The notes under the pieces were generated by a model that saw only the letters and a list, made by a program, of their open reading frames with translations, did no database searches and was not told the origin of the DNA. Below are positions 24,990 to 36,899 of a stretch of 64,000 bases of DNA, one piece after another. The translations under genes and the position numbers were made by a program. The stretch spans positions 34,004,627-34,068,626 of the forward strand of contig CAKAKS010000068.1 of assembly GCA_916700875.1 (NCBI GenBank), read 5' to 3'. Source of the stretch: Sebastes aleutianus (taxonomy: Eukaryota > Chordata > Actinopteri > Perciformes > Sebastidae). The number at the start of each line of letters is the position of its first letter. Position 1 is the first letter of the stretch.

Positions 24990-25560
24990 TGTTACTGTAT
25001 ATCCCACAGAATCAATGTGTGTGTAAGTAACATAATCATGAACCAGAAAATATTAATAGCAGCAAATGCCGCGTAGGGAGGAGGTCGGGCTGGACGAGGT
25101 CGGGCTGGATGAGCGGGTCAAAACATACCAGACTTTCAACCAGGAGACCGGCGTTCTTGTCCCGGGGTTAACCAGAAGTCAGCGTTGATTTATTTCTCAC
25201 GTAAATTACGTACTATAGACGCCACTTCCAGAGTTATTTTAAACCAAACCAAGATCTTTTCCTAAACCTAACTAAGTAGTTTTGTTGCCTAAACTTAAGG
25301 AAGTTGTTTCCTGTGCAGACAAAGTTAATTTTGGAAAGACTGTATGCATGTAACGAGAACAGATTGTCACCTGTTGCTGGACATTCGTACGAAAATCAAC
25401 AATGAAGGAGGAATAACTTTTTCATAAGATATCATACAAACTTCTCAACTGTTGTGTGAGAATACGTTGAACACAAACAACTTCATGCTACTTCCCCCTC
25501 TGGTCCAGACAGACAACGGTCATAATTCATAGAGCCGCTACATTTCCTGTCATGTAAATG
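24990..25560 (+). repeat. Repeat family A, long copy
   Basis: In order: ATCATGAACCAGAAAATATT; GGGAGGAGGTCGGGCTGGA (partly duplicated); the tRNA-like segment CAGACTTTCAACCAGGAGAC then CGGCGTTCTTGTCCCG; CCACTTCCAGAGTTATTTTA; TTTTCCTAAACCTAACTAAG; GACTGTATGCATGTAACGAG; TTGCTGGACATTCGTACG; GATATCATAC. It ends with CTTCATGCTACTTCCCCCTC and ATAGAGCCGCTACATTTCCT, also seen reversed at 37735-37800. No coding frame. Confidence 0.85.
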
Positions 25561-25624
25561 TAAACATAATGTATAATGACACATAAAAAACACATCACAT
25601 GTTGACAAATGTCATGAAATCCTC

Positions 25625-25905
25625 TAGCGGGTAATTCCATACCGCCGCACAAGGCACCCTTTTACGGCCGTAGGAGACACTCCGGGTGTTCCATAAACTA
25701 CAATGTAAATCCAGCAGCTGTGTTCACAATATCATCACCTTTTCACTGTAAAAACGTAGTCATTTTAAGCCCCACCATGATGTTTTTCCTAAACCTAACT
25801 ACGTGGTTTAGTTGCCTAAACCTAATCCTAGTGTTTTTGTTTCAGTCACAACATTAAGTGTTTACTGTAACCAACACGTGACGCCGAGGGGTCTGACAAA
25901 GTGCC
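25625..25905 (+). mobile_element. Repeat family B copy 2
   Basis: CACAAGGCACCCTTTTACGG, CACTCCGGGTGTTCCATAAA and TTTTCACTGTAAAAACGTAG match, in reverse, the copy at 28205-28545. The right end GTGACGCCGAGGGGTCTGAC matches copy 1. The 5' terminus is missing. Confidence 0.8.
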
Positions 25906-26135
25906 AGTACAGTATGTGATGAGTTGAGGAAGAGAACGTGTTGCTTTCCACATGTTGTCTCTCCTCTTCAGCTTTCTTTAATAACTTTGGTTTCAATCTC
26001 TCAATGCAGAGAGACGGAGAGAGAGAAAGAGGGAGAGAGGATTAGTGCAATGATGTGTATACTTTATGGAAATCAATTTAACAGCATTAATGGAGAGATA
26101 AAGACTTAAAGATGGCCGCCACACAGAACAGGAGC

Positions 26136-26312
26136 ACAACCAGCTCTCTACCAAACACGCTCCTTTAACCAGCTCTCTACCAAACACGCTCCTTTAACCA
26201 GCTCTCTACCAAACACGCTCCTTTAACCAGCTCTCTACCAAACACGCTCCTTTAACCAGCTCTCTACCAAACACACTCCTTTAACCAGCTCTCTACAAAA
26301 TACACTCCTTTC
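26136..26312. repeat. 29-bp minisatellite
   Basis: Six copies of a 29-base unit (AACCAGCTCTCTACC, AAACACGCTCCTTT); the last one or two carry substitutions (ACACACTCC, AAATACACTCC). Confidence 0.95.
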
Positions 26313-26576
26313 TTTCATTTTCTGTCTTTTTCCTGCCATCTCGACAGTCTGTCCTTCCTCCTCTTCCTCATCTTCTCCCTCGTAGAGCTCAAGTAGAAGC
26401 AGCAGGGAGGGAGCCGATAAGGCCGGGGCCTTGTAAGCTTGTATATCTCCACAGACAGACAGGATTTCCTCCGTCTGGTTCGGGTGACGCCGGTGTTCAA
26501 TCTCGTCTTCAGAAGTAGTTGCTCGAGGGAGAAACCAGTAAAGCTCCACCAGTAGCTCCCAGTATATACTTCCCAA
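26313..26576 (-). other. Open frame beside the minisatellite, unidentified
   Basis: A minus-strand frame begins MGSIYWELLVELYWFLPRAT, includes an acidic run EGEDEEEEEGQ, and then reads into the 29-bp repeat to 26235. No family recognised. It could be a fragment of a repeat or of an old gene. No splice evidence. Confidence 0.15.
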
Positions 26577-26870
26577 AGCTTTCTCTCAGAGCCAGGTTTA
26601 TCACCGGGAAGAAATATGATACTTCAGCCAGTAAACGGTCGTGTTGCTGCTGCAGGTCAATCTTCTCGTCTCTTCATTATACGTGTGTTTACTCCATCTG
26701 AGGTAATGGGCTGCTCCTATTGGTTAAAGCCTTTGCGATGTGTAATCCTCAGGGACCTATCAGAGCTCAGCGCCGTCTGGGGAGCACTGGGCTGAATGTA
26801 CTGATGCACTCTGGGTAGTCCGCCGGGAACTCCTTTTTTTTTTGCTGTTGTGGGAAGTCAGGGAAAATGA
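26577..26870. other. Unique sequence
   Basis: Nothing recognised apart from a T11 run near 26834. Confidence 0.4.
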
Positions 26871-26883
26871 GGTGTGTGTGTGT

Positions 26884-26923
<40 letters not shown>
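26871..26923. repeat. (TG)n microsatellite
   Basis: TG run with one TC interruption near 26887. Confidence 0.95.
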
Positions 26924-26927
<4 letters not shown>

Positions 26928-27048
26928 AGGTGTACATGTACTGAAGGCCGTTGAGACCAACATACATTTTGTGTTCTTCTCTATCTTTACCAACTGCAGC
27001 TGATTATTACTGGGTGGGTGGTAGATACCGTAAATGGGTAGAAAGAAA

Positions 27049-27074
27049 GGTAGGTAGGTAGGTAGGTAGGTAGG
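27049..27074. repeat. (GGTA)n microsatellite
   Basis: Six GGTA units; imperfect GGTA/GATA continues to about 27100. Confidence 0.9.
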
Positions 27075-27240
27075 GTGAAAAGTGATAGATAAGTAGGTAG
27101 GTAGAAAGATAGGAAGGGAGGTTCAAGGGGTGGGGAAAAAAAACAACATTGATTCACCTTTTTTTAGAGTTTTTTTTTATTTGAATGCCAACCTCGATAT
27201 ATTTGCTTCATTTGAGTCTATGCAGATGTAGAAGGAAGTT

Positions 27241-27480
27241 ACCGCTTTTATTGTTGTAGTCTGAGTAACGTGACGTCATATCCGTTCCGTATCCTTCAAC
27301 CAAACCTAAACCTAAAGTAGTTGTAGTTTCATTGCCTAAATTTAAAGAAGTTGTAGTTTTATTACCTAAACCAAAATAATTTGTAGTTTTGTTGCTTAAT
27401 GTTAAAGAAGTTGTAGTTTTGTTGCCTAAACCTAAAGAAGCCTTTTTGTTTTTGTTCAAAATGTGACGTTTCATTCAGTT
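27241..27480 (+). repeat. Family A-like module expanded as 30-bp tandem
   Basis: 27323-27442 holds four 30-base units of the form GTAGTTTTGTTGCCTAAA plus CCTAAAGAAGTT. This is the TTGTTGCCTAAA module of families A-C multiplied in tandem. The minus-strand frame with period-10 NKTTT peptides is a translation of it. Confidence 0.75.
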
Positions 27481-28204
27481 TTACATGTTAGAACATGTTT
27501 CGCTTTCACTTTTACAACATGATAGGTATAGTAGGCCCCTAATGACCCACATCTATGGTGCTTATAGCGACTGATAACGCCTATTTAATGGCCTGATAAC
27601 AGTCAAATCATGTATGTTGGGACCTACAATCCCTATGGGTATGTTTCTTTTTTATTTTTTTTATTTAGCAATTTCATGCACACACATATATATTTGAGGC
27701 ATTCGGTTGTTGTGTTGCTGAGTTCAGTGTGTAACACGGTGTTAGAGTGGTGGAGCTGAAGCAACACAGCGACTTCCTCCGTGCACGCTTTGCAGAGATT
27801 TGAGCAGCACAGGTTAAACCCAAGGTCTGCAGCTCTGGATTGTTCAGTTTAAAAGACAAAGTGCATCTTGATGACTAAAGCTGTTTGTAAACTCTTTCTT
27901 GGCAGGTCCACTAGTGTGGAGGCTAATGCACATCTCACTTAACACCATTCAGAGTTAAACAGTGAGGGGATGAGACAACCTGTTGCTTTGTAGCTGCCAA
28001 AAAGACTCTGGAAACATGCCTGCAAGCTCTGTTTGGATTATTGAACAAAACACATTAAGAATTGAAGACAGTAGCTGCTTTATTAAACCATCTAATGCAT
28101 GATGATGAAATTATTAATACACGGTTCTTCACAAGCCAGTATTTTAAAAAGGAACCACAAATCAACCCAAAATCAGCAACTTAAGAATCAGTAACTTATT
28201 GGAC
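27481..28204. other. Unique AT-rich sequence
   Basis: No repeat family, exon or RNA recognised. Confidence 0.4.
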
Positions 28205-28545
28205 AGGGTGTCCTGTTCCGCTAAGTAGTTTTACTAGCGTCATTTTAGGTTTAGGCAACAAAGCCAGTATAGTTAGGTTTAGGAAAGAACTACATGGTTG
28301 GACTTAAAACTACTACATCTGTACAGTGAAAATGACACTAAACATTGTGAGTATGGGACTCAAAGACCAGCTGATTGTAATGTGTGTAACGTGTTTATTG
28401 TTGCTGCGTATGGGTCTACATTGTAGGTAATGGAACACCCGGTGCGTCTCATACCGGCGCTTAAGGGTGCCTTGTGGCAGTACCAAACGGCGACGGCTGT
28501 GACAAAGCATCAATCTTTGACACCCTGGGAATGAGAACGGGCTGA
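28205..28545 (-). mobile_element. Repeat family B copy 3
   Basis: Reversed: AATGAGAACGGGCTG terminus at the right edge, then GGTGCGTCTCATACCGGCGC, CTTAAGGGTGCCTTGTGGCA, GTACAGTGAAAATGACACTA and the TTAGGTTTAGGCAACAAAGC module. Best copy for the outer terminus. Confidence 0.8.
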
Positions 28546-28554
28546 CCTAGCCAA

Positions 28555-28720
28555 GTCGATATTTTCCTAAACCTAACTAAAATGTTTCCTGTGAAGACGG
28601 CAGTTTATTTTTAAAAGACTGTGCATGTAAGGAGCGTAAATTGACACGTGTTGCTGGACATTCGTAGGAAAACGCATGAAAAATGAGGAAAAACTTTTCG
28701 TAAGATATCATATAACCTGT
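28555..28720 (+). repeat. Repeat family A, 3' fragment
   Basis: Starts at TTTTCCTAAACCTAACTAAA and runs through GTGTTGCTGGACATTCGTAG to GTAAGATATCATA. The upstream half is absent. Confidence 0.8.
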
Positions 28721-28774
28721 GACAATTTAATTGTCTCACAACCAGATGGTTACCTCCGATACTGAGAAGTGAAG

Positions 28775-29095
28775 CCAATGCTGAAGTGCCTTAAACCTGC
28801 ATTCTCTCTAACAGCCAGCAGGGGGCGACTCCTGTGATTGCTAAAAGAAGTCTGATTGTATAGAAGTCTATGAGAAAATGAGTCTACTTCTCACTTGATT
28901 TATTACCTCAGTAAACATTGTAAACATGAGTTTATGGTCTCAATCGCTAGTTTCAAGTCTTCTTCAATACAGCATGATGTTCATTTAGTAAATTATGGTC
29001 CCATTTAGAGTCAAACAGACCATAAAGCAGGGGATGCTTTAGGGCATGGCTACCTTGTGATTCACGGTGACTACCTCCACTTCTTATACAGTCTA
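28775..29095 (+). repeat. Repeat family F copy 2
   Basis: Begins CCTTAAACCTGCATTCTCTC, carries CCAGCAGGGGGCGAC at 28815-28829, and ends CCACTTCTTATACAGTCTAT. Near-identical to copy 1 over ~230 bases. Confidence 0.85.
28815..28829 (+). promoter_or_regulatory. CTCF-like core in family F
   Basis: Same 15 bases as at 9071-9085, preceded by CTAACAG as at 40312. Binding not shown. Confidence 0.3.
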
Positions 29096-29390
29096 TTCTA
29101 ACAACACACAAATACTTAGCCATCAGAGCAATTACTTTATTGTATTAAAAAAACATTTAAAAAGTCCTATTCAGGCCAGTATATATCCAGTTACTTTCTC
29201 CAGCCATAGCCACAAATAACAGCAGCAGGAAGCCAAACTGTTATGACATCCCGACATCTCACCACGTCGTGTGATGTATGTTGTTTGCAGTTACAGCAGA
29301 ACTGATATTCACAGGCTGAATATGTAAATGTGACAGGAGAGGGGGAGGACTAACAGCCATCCTGTGTGGGATTTGATGTGTTGTGATGTT

Positions 29391-29450
29391 GATTACAGCA
29401 TCCCACCACTTCCCTCTCTCCAAATGTATCACTGCTTGATGATACCCCCC

Positions 29451-29484
<34 letters not shown>

Positions 29485-29945
29485 CATCTCTCCATCTATC
29501 TCCCATCTGTTTCCCCCTCTCTGTCTTATTTACTTTAGCTGAAGATGCAACATGAAGTGGCGGTGTTGTCGGGGAGATCTCTGATTGCAGCATCCCACCA
29601 CTTTTGTCAGTCTCAATTCATCATTTTCTCCATTTCTCCATCGCTCCATCCATCCATCCATCCATCTCTCTCTCTCTCTCCTTCTGTCTTTACTTGTTTA
29701 TTTACCAAGAGGAAGATTCGATATGAGGAAGAGATGGAGCCGGCGTTTGGTTTGATGCCGATTGCAACATCCCATCATTTCTGTCAGTCATAATTTATGG
29801 TTTCATACGTTTCACCCCCCTCTGCTCTCACTCTCTCCGTGTCGCTCTCATGTTGATTTAGTGAGAGGAGGATGTGATGAGAGAATTAGCTTTGGCTGAT
29901 GTAATCTTGTGATGTTGATTGCAACATCCCACCACTTCTGTCCAG
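29391..29945 (+). repeat. Four-unit degenerate array, core GATTGCAACATCCCACCA
   Basis: The core GATTGCA(A/G)CATCCCACCACTT, then (C/T)TGTCAGTC, recurs at 29391, 29583, 29760 and 29917 (steps 192, 177, 157). Between cores each unit has a pyrimidine-rich tract (CA, CATC or TC repeats) followed by a purine patch (AGAGGAAGATTC, GAGAGGAGGATG). The units differ strongly outside the core. Confidence 0.75.
29453..29482. repeat. (CA)n microsatellite
   Basis: Pure CA run within the first unit of the 29.4-29.9 kb array. Confidence 0.95.
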
Positions 29946-30104
29946 CAGAATAAATTATTAGTTGATCATATGCCGGCCCACTTCTCTCTCTCTCCCTCCC
30001 TCTCTTTCTGCCTTTCTGTTTTTCTCTTTCTCTCAAGCACATTATATTAAAACATATTCTCACTAAACCAGCTTGTCTAATACAGATGCTCTGTCAGTGG
30101 TGCT

Positions 30105-30395
30105 ACGCTTCAAAGCATAACACTTTATATACCATTTTAGCCACCACGATCTTTTCCTAAAGCTAACTAAGTAGTTTGTTGCCTAATCCTAACCAAGTCT
30201 ATCTATGCCTACACCTTACTAAGTAAATTTTATTATTTTATTTTGAAAAGACTGGAGCGGAAATTGATACGTGCATCACGTGTTGCTGGACATTCGTAGG
30301 AAAAAGCACGAAAGTCGTGCTGAGCGTCACCAAAAAAAACGCTTGTCAATGTACACGAATCAAATAGGACATGTTGGGACTATTTCACAAACTGC
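30105..30395 (+). repeat. Repeat family A, partial
   Basis: CCACGATCTTTTCCTAAAGC, CTAACTAAGTAG, a second loose CCTAACCAAG unit, then GTGTTGCTGGACATTCGTAG. Slightly expanded around 30180-30230. Confidence 0.75.
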
Positions 30396-30686
30396 TGTGA
30401 GACTGTGTTGTAGTTGTAGCAGTATTGGACCGGGTATATTTTTTAGCTTTTGAACATGGCTATATAACAAAATATATTTTTGCCAAAGCAAGTTATGTAA
30501 GGCTTAAAATGTAAGCCTAAACATTTGAACAAAAGCCAAAAAAGGCATGCGTAACATGTTTATATAAATTTAGTATACTATAGAATTAAAAAAAATCCAT
30601 TTAACCATGTAATTGTCTGAGAGTTCATCACTATTAGAGATACCTTTGCTCCACTGTTAATATACAAATATTGATTAAACCAGCCT
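30396..30686. other. AT-rich unique sequence
   Basis: Nothing recognised. Confidence 0.4.
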
Positions 30687-31090
<404 letters not shown>

Positions 31091-31259
31091 CAAAAGAAAC
31101 CAACTGAGCGTTAGTAGGCAGTAACAGGTAAAGTATCAGTATGCAAAATATGTTCTCTGTTATCAAAGTCAGACACTTTGTGCACCCAAACATTCACCCC
31201 AATCTCCTCTCCATGGGCTTTTTCGGGTGCTGGAATGTCAAACTACAGTCTTGAATACA

Positions 31260-31274
31260 CCCCCCCCCCCCCCC
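31260..31274. repeat. Poly-C run (15 C)
   Basis: Fifteen consecutive C on the + strand followed by TCCCC. Confidence 0.95.
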
Positions 31275-32164
31275 TCCCCTACCTCCCTCTGCCCCTCTAT
31301 GTCTGGCTTTGCTGACCTTAACTTTAATAACTTTATTTTGCTAACTTTACCTCTCAGTGAGGTCATTTTTTCAACCTGTCCATATACTGGTGTTGCTGCA
31401 AGCCCTCAGCTCTCTGAACTAAATAAAGGGAAGTGGACATCTTTAGAGACGATGCTCAGTGCTGGGAGTTCCTCCTCACACTGATGCTCTGTTTCTCATT
31501 GATCCTGTTGTTAAAGCTGCACAAACTATAACATGCATCATCTCAACAAGCTGAAAGTGCATTTTCTTTGAGTTTCTGCAGCAACACGATGGAAGTGACC
31601 ATTTAAAAGTGACTAATGTTTGAGCTCACGCTGTGTTTGCACAGCTGTGTGTGTGTTGGGAATCATGAATCGATGTATTGCACTGGTTAAATTACATTGA
31701 ACTTGGAGTTTATGTGCTTGCAACTGTGTGTGTGAACATTATGGATGCATCCAGTGTATGTGGGTCAGCATGGTTGTGTGTGTTTTTATTTTCTACTCGT
31801 TCTTTCGTTTTCGGCCAAGCGACCAGCAGTCTTGGTTGGAAAAGGCTCTGTATTTCTCTGGTGGTTCATTAGAGCTCTCTCTCTGTTTCTCTGTTTCTCT
31901 GTTTCTAGCAGCTGAAAGTGGAGGTTTCCCACTCTCGTCAACACATTGTCTGATAAGAGAAGGATGGAGTTTACTGGCTGTGTGTGAAAGAGAGACAGAA
32001 AAAGGGGGAAACACACATAGAGGATATTCTAAATTGCCCTCTTTGTTGGTGCTGCATGTTGCTGTTTTATGTCTCAGTTAGTGTAATAGTGTTTTATATT
32101 TCTTTGTTTGTTTTTTTTGTTTTTTTGACTCTTTAAACTATAAAAACTCTACATAAAAAAGCAA
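31275..32164. other. Unique sequence
   Basis: Short CTCTGTTT repeats at ~31876-31905. Overlapping frames at 31678-32081 show no recognisable motif. Confidence 0.4.
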
Positions 32165-32645
32165 CCCAGTCAACAGAAATAAATAGTGGCGTTGCATGTT
32201 TCTGCAAACGACAGATATGTTGAATGGTGACGTTTCTTTACCAAAAATATCAGCCTCATATCACGCTTTAGAGAAACGCTCAACGCCACGTGGTTAACGT
32301 TGTGAAATGGTTGCTTAGGTTTAGGCAACAAACCACGTTACTACAGACGTGCAATATTCACGTCTCTGCGAGGCCAAATGTGACACTAACACACTATCCT
32401 ATGGGGACAGGCGGGCCTATTACACGCTTTGGCGTGACGTCGGGTTGAAAATGACTGTTTGTTACGATATTTAAGCTAAATTAAAATAAGTGAAGGCTGA
32501 CTTTTGGTTTCACACGGGACACGAACAGCGGTCTCCTGGGTGAAAGTCCCATGTTTGTTTGACCCATCCTCCCCGACCTCGTACCTACGTGGACTTCTGC
32601 GGACTGTCATTAGAAACTTTTTTGTGATACCTAAAAAATAAATGT
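32165..32645 (-). mobile_element. Repeat family C copy 3
   Basis: Reversed family-C order: GCATGTTTCTGCAAACGACA, ATATCAGCCTCATATCACGC, ACGTGGTTAACGTTGTGAAA, GGTTTAGGCAACAAACCACG, the tRNA-like GACACGAACAGCGGTCTCCT then GGGTGAAAGTC, and GGACTTCTGCGGACTGTCAT. The outermost bases are not clear. Confidence 0.75.
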
Positions 32646-33795
32646 AGTTCACGACAAAAAACATTTTCTTTCCTGGCTTCTTTCACCAGCTCTGTTCAAA
32701 ATGTCTGACTGGAAAAATATTACATAATGAAGAGGACACAGCTCAACGCTATATAGAAACTACTGAAATGCATGCACTGTAACAGTCTGAATGACAGAAA
32801 GAAAACATTTATGGGGAGATAGATGAAGCCAGCAATGTTCATCTTATGGTTCATATTCCATAACTAAACGTGCTGCTCTAATAATGGCTCTACAGGCTCC
32901 CGGTAGGACTGACAACACGGAGCTTCCTTATTGTATCTTTAAGTGATGCTATGGTGAAACTTCCACAGCGGCACCGTCTGAGACTCACACATCAACTGAT
33001 GGTGAATTATCGGCGCAATTAGCAGCAATGATTATTATCCTGATGTATAAGAAAGTAGAGCCGTTTCCAGTAAAGGTTATTAACGGTGTTCAGCGAGCGT
33101 TGAACAGTAGCGTCCTTTTGTTTTGTTCATCTCCATATTTCTGTTGTCTCCCTTGAGATCATTAGATCACCATGAATTATTATTTGTTCCTCTGTCCTGT
33201 TCAGCGTGTGATTATTTTTTCTTTTTTTTATCATCAGTAATCATAAAAGTGATCATTACTTTCTAATGGAGCAAGGAAGCTGTGCCATTTGTATAACGGT
33301 TATTAATGACACTCATATTGTTTCTTAAATAAAAGTGTTGTAGACCATCAGAGAGGCTCCGTTATAGCTTTTGGCAAACAGAAAACATCTCAGAGAGGAG
33401 GCTGTTGACAGAATCTAAAGATGAATCAAAACACATTTCAGTCACAGAAGTTGTTATTTGAACCGTAACCGCTGTGTGAACGTTGTTAGTCACATTCCTC
33501 TCTGCATGGAAGTCATTTTTGTGCGTCTCTATCTGTGTTGATTTTCTTCCCTAATGTTTCTCATATTTTTTTAAACACACATAATCAGACATAAAAATAC
33601 ATGCTCACACACATGCATGCAAAAATGACAAACTTCTCCACACACAGAGACATGGCTGTGGCCATCTGTGGATCTACAGTAGATCAGCCTGCTGGTGGGA
33701 GCAGCCTCATCTCTGCCTCACACACACAAGCTGAGATGTGCCGGCGTCTCGGGGCCGAGCATGACGAGGTGTCAAAGTGTTTCGCTATGCCTGCC

Positions 33796-33798
<3 letters not shown>
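32646..33798. other. Unique sequence, enhancer-like block
   Basis: 32990-33260 is non-repetitive and dense in TAAT/ATTA words (GCAATTAGCAGCAATGATTA, CATGAATTATTATTTG, ATCAGTAATCATAAAAGTGA). This composition is common in vertebrate conserved non-coding elements. No exon recognised. Confidence 0.35.

Positions 33799-33843
<45 letters not shown>
33799..33843. repeat. (TC)n microsatellite
   Basis: Pure TC run of 45 bases. Confidence 0.95.
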
Positions 33844-33846
<3 letters not shown>

Positions 33847-34149
33847 CCTTTCACCTCCCTCTGTCTCCTTCATCCATTCTTCCTTCTCTACATGTCACTC
33901 CTCCTGTCCTTCTCCCTCACAAATGATAAAATCATCAGATCTAAACTGACACATTTTTAATAGTAATTAAAGTTGCAATTATATTTAAACAAAAATAGCT
34001 GAAGGTGAAAATTAAATTTTTCTCAAAACTACATTTATTACGCTACTTCAAACTTTGTCCCTCACTTAGACGCTGATTGGGTTGTCCAAAGCATGAGTCT
34101 ATACAGCTTATAAACTGCACAAAGTCCGTTACATAATAATAATAGGACC

Positions 34150-34332
34150 AGGGCTGTCCTTGACCAAAGAAATTTATAGTCAAATTTTGTTGAAAAATCA
34201 ATTTGTTGACTTGGAAATAAGTCATTCAGCATGAAAAAAAACGATTAAACGATAAAAAATGACTAATCCACTAAAGAAATCTTAGTTGACTGAGACTGAA
34301 ACAACCGATAAGTCGAGAGGGCAGACCTAATC
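34150..34332 (-). mobile_element. Repeat family E, short copy
   Basis: Outer edges CAGGGCTGTCC and (reversed) TAGGTCTGCCCTC look like degraded inverted termini. The internal AAGTCATTCAGCATGAAAA, AAGAAATCTTAGTTGACTGA and AACCGATAAGTCGA match, in reverse, 42463-42570. Confidence 0.7.
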
Positions 34333-35144
34333 AGGACAGGTTATCCATCACCTCATTGCCAAATAAAAAAATGCCAACTAAATCAAAATCATTCAAAATG
34401 ATCAATGCAAAATATGAATATTGATTGACGTGTAGGCTACACATTGACAAGCCCACCACACACACACACATGCTTGGATTGGTTCAGCTGGAGCTATTTA
34501 AAGAAGCAACAATGCAATATACCATAAAGACACTCTTATACAGCTACCGTTACAGTATGGGCTCACTTATCCACTGACTGGGTTAAAGGTCTAGTTGTTA
34601 ATGAACAAGATGTGTTAGTGGTAGACTCACCAACCGCCTCAGTTTGAAAGTAATGAATCACATGTTTAAGATAGAGCTAATTAGGTCAGACGGTCGGTTC
34701 CCAAGATGCAAATTTACTGAGGGGTCACAACATATAGCGGACTGTCAGATGACACTAAAAGGTTAAGTATAGGATTACATAAAGGTTTAGTTTGGACTGT
34801 CAGCATTGACACCATGCTAATTATTATCTTCTTTAATGATGTCGCCCTTTCCCTAGTACGGTTACCAGAACGCATGATTAACTTGTGGTTGTCCAGGTTC
34901 CCGATCCCCCTACAATCAGGATCTACTGCTCTCCATGACCCTTCTGTTTAGAAGAACCACCAACGTGATCTTAAACAAAGTACCGCAGGTGATGCCCTTA
35001 ACCACCAGTCAAACATATTATCATTTTTTATCATCACATGTGAATAAGACCCCGAGAACCCCTAACCCCTTCACCAACAGTAGGGCAGTAAGTGGGGCTG
35101 CTGCACCCACTCACCTAGATCCAGCAATCACTGACTGCAGGGAG
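34333..35144. other. Unique sequence
   Basis: A short CA run at 34459-34469. No exon or repeat family recognised. Confidence 0.4.
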
Positions 35145-35455
35145 GAGGTCGGGCTGGACGGGTGTGTCCCGTGTGAAACCAGAAGTCAATGTTGATTTAT
35201 TTGTCCACGGCACTTACGGAGTTATTCAATGCCAAACCACCATCTTTTCCTAAACCTAACTAAGTAGTGTTGTTGCCTAAACTTGAGGAAGTTCCACTGA
35301 AGACGGAAGTTTATTTTGAAAAGACTTTATGCATGTTATGAGCAGAAATTGTCACTCGATATTTGTAGGAAAACAAAAGAAAAAGGAAGAATGACTTTTT
35401 TTGTAAGATATCATACGAACCGTTGTATGAAGATACGTTGAATAGTTCAGAAAGC
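35145..35455 (+). repeat. Repeat family A, copy missing most of its tRNA-like part
   Basis: GGGAGGAGGTCGGGCTGGAC joins directly to GTGTCCCGTGTGAAACCAGA, so the anticodon-like arm is deleted. The rest follows the family: CACCATCTTTTCCTAAACC, GAAAAGACTTTATGCATG, AGATATCATACGAACCGTTG. Confidence 0.8.
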
Positions 35456-36300
35456 AGTTAAAGTGTGACTATGGGTTCAGAGAGAGGTCAGCTGACAGAC
35501 TGTCACGTCCACTGAGAGTTGCATGTTGAGTGGATGTTTGTATTATCATGTCCAATCAACCATGTTCTGCATATGTGGGCCAGCTAACATCCCACGTGAA
35601 AACACACACACACACACACACACACATGTACACGCACATGTACACACACATTTAGGCCTGTTGTTTTGGATGTTGTTTGGCTGATATTGAACTATGGATG
35701 TATTAGAAGAACTGGATGACTCTGCACATGCTCACCAGTGTCTCTTTCCCTCAGCCTCCTGGCCTTTCCAACAGAATTAACATTAAGATAGCATTACGCA
35801 CATAAAATGGATTTTCTAGACTCTGGGGGAGTTTGACAAATATTAAACCTTGACCTTGTTTGGAGGTGTCCTATCAACATTTATTTTTTTTATATATAAT
35901 GGAAGTTTATGGGGAAAATGCTGGGACAGACCTTAATGTCAACATATTGAATTATTTTAACCTCTAAAACCCTAGGGTGCTGGGAGGTGTGGTTCTCCTA
36001 GACGGACTAATAAATAAATCAAGAATAGCTCCACAACTACCAGGTCTATATGCATGATATTGGTCTCTATAGATAGGTAAGACCTCAGAGAATTCATCCC
36101 CAGTGTCAGTAACATTGTGACTGTTACTATGCCTGAGTAAATTGTGATGAACCAAAGGAATTCCTCGCCTAGAATGCCTTAAGGCCTTGTCTTTTAGAAA
36201 CTATTCAGAAAAAGAACCACCACAGCATTTTATGAAGTTTTTAAAGGCAGTGTTTTAACACACAGCTCAGCCAAACCCGGTACAGGGATCGTCGGGTAAA
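35456..36300. other. Unique sequence with short CA run
   Basis: CA repeat at 35604-35626. Nothing else recognised. Confidence 0.4.
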
Positions 36301-36310
36301 AGAGGTTAAA

Positions 36311-36332
36311 CATATATATATATATATATATA
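36311..36332. repeat. (AT)n microsatellite
   Basis: Pure AT run. Confidence 0.93.
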
Positions 36333-36563
36333 TGTCTGATTTCTTAACCCAGCAAATGTATCAATAATAATAATGTAGAAATCGTCACTGTTTCTATGTT
36401 TTAATCCTCAGTAAAAGAGGAGAAAAAAAGCAAAAGCAGTAAAACGAAAACAAAAAAGGAAGTTGTCCTGTGGAGCTTCACAAACACACATTTCCACCCA
36501 CCCAGGCACGTGTACACACAAGGACACACACTCATAAAAACACCCAGAAATAAACCTAGACAT

Positions 36564-36564
36564 G

Positions 36565-36589
<25 letters not shown>
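36564..36589. repeat. (CA)n microsatellite
   Basis: Pure CA run within a wider CACA-rich stretch (36480-36595). Confidence 0.92.
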
Positions 36590-36596
<7 letters not shown>

Positions 36597-36837
36597 GTCC
36601 ATCTTCTGAAATGCAGCCAGTCTATGTGTGTTTGCTTATTTTGGTGAGCCCAGCATGAGTGTATGCACGTGCATGTGAGAGACAGAAAATGTCTGTGTGG
36701 GTGTACGAGTGTGCATGTGTGTGAGGGTGCCATCTGTTAAAATATTGAGTGGAACAGACCAGTATTATTCCCACAATCCCTCCCCTGCTGTCCCCTCTCT
36801 GTGCCATCCTTTACTCTCTCTTTCATCTTCATCCCTA

Positions 36838-36838
36838 C

Positions 36839-36898
<60 letters not shown>
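36838..36898. repeat. (ATCT)n microsatellite
   Basis: About fifteen ATCT units; the Tyr-Leu-Ser-Ile frame across it is an artefact. Confidence 0.97.
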
Positions 36899-36899
<1 letters not shown>

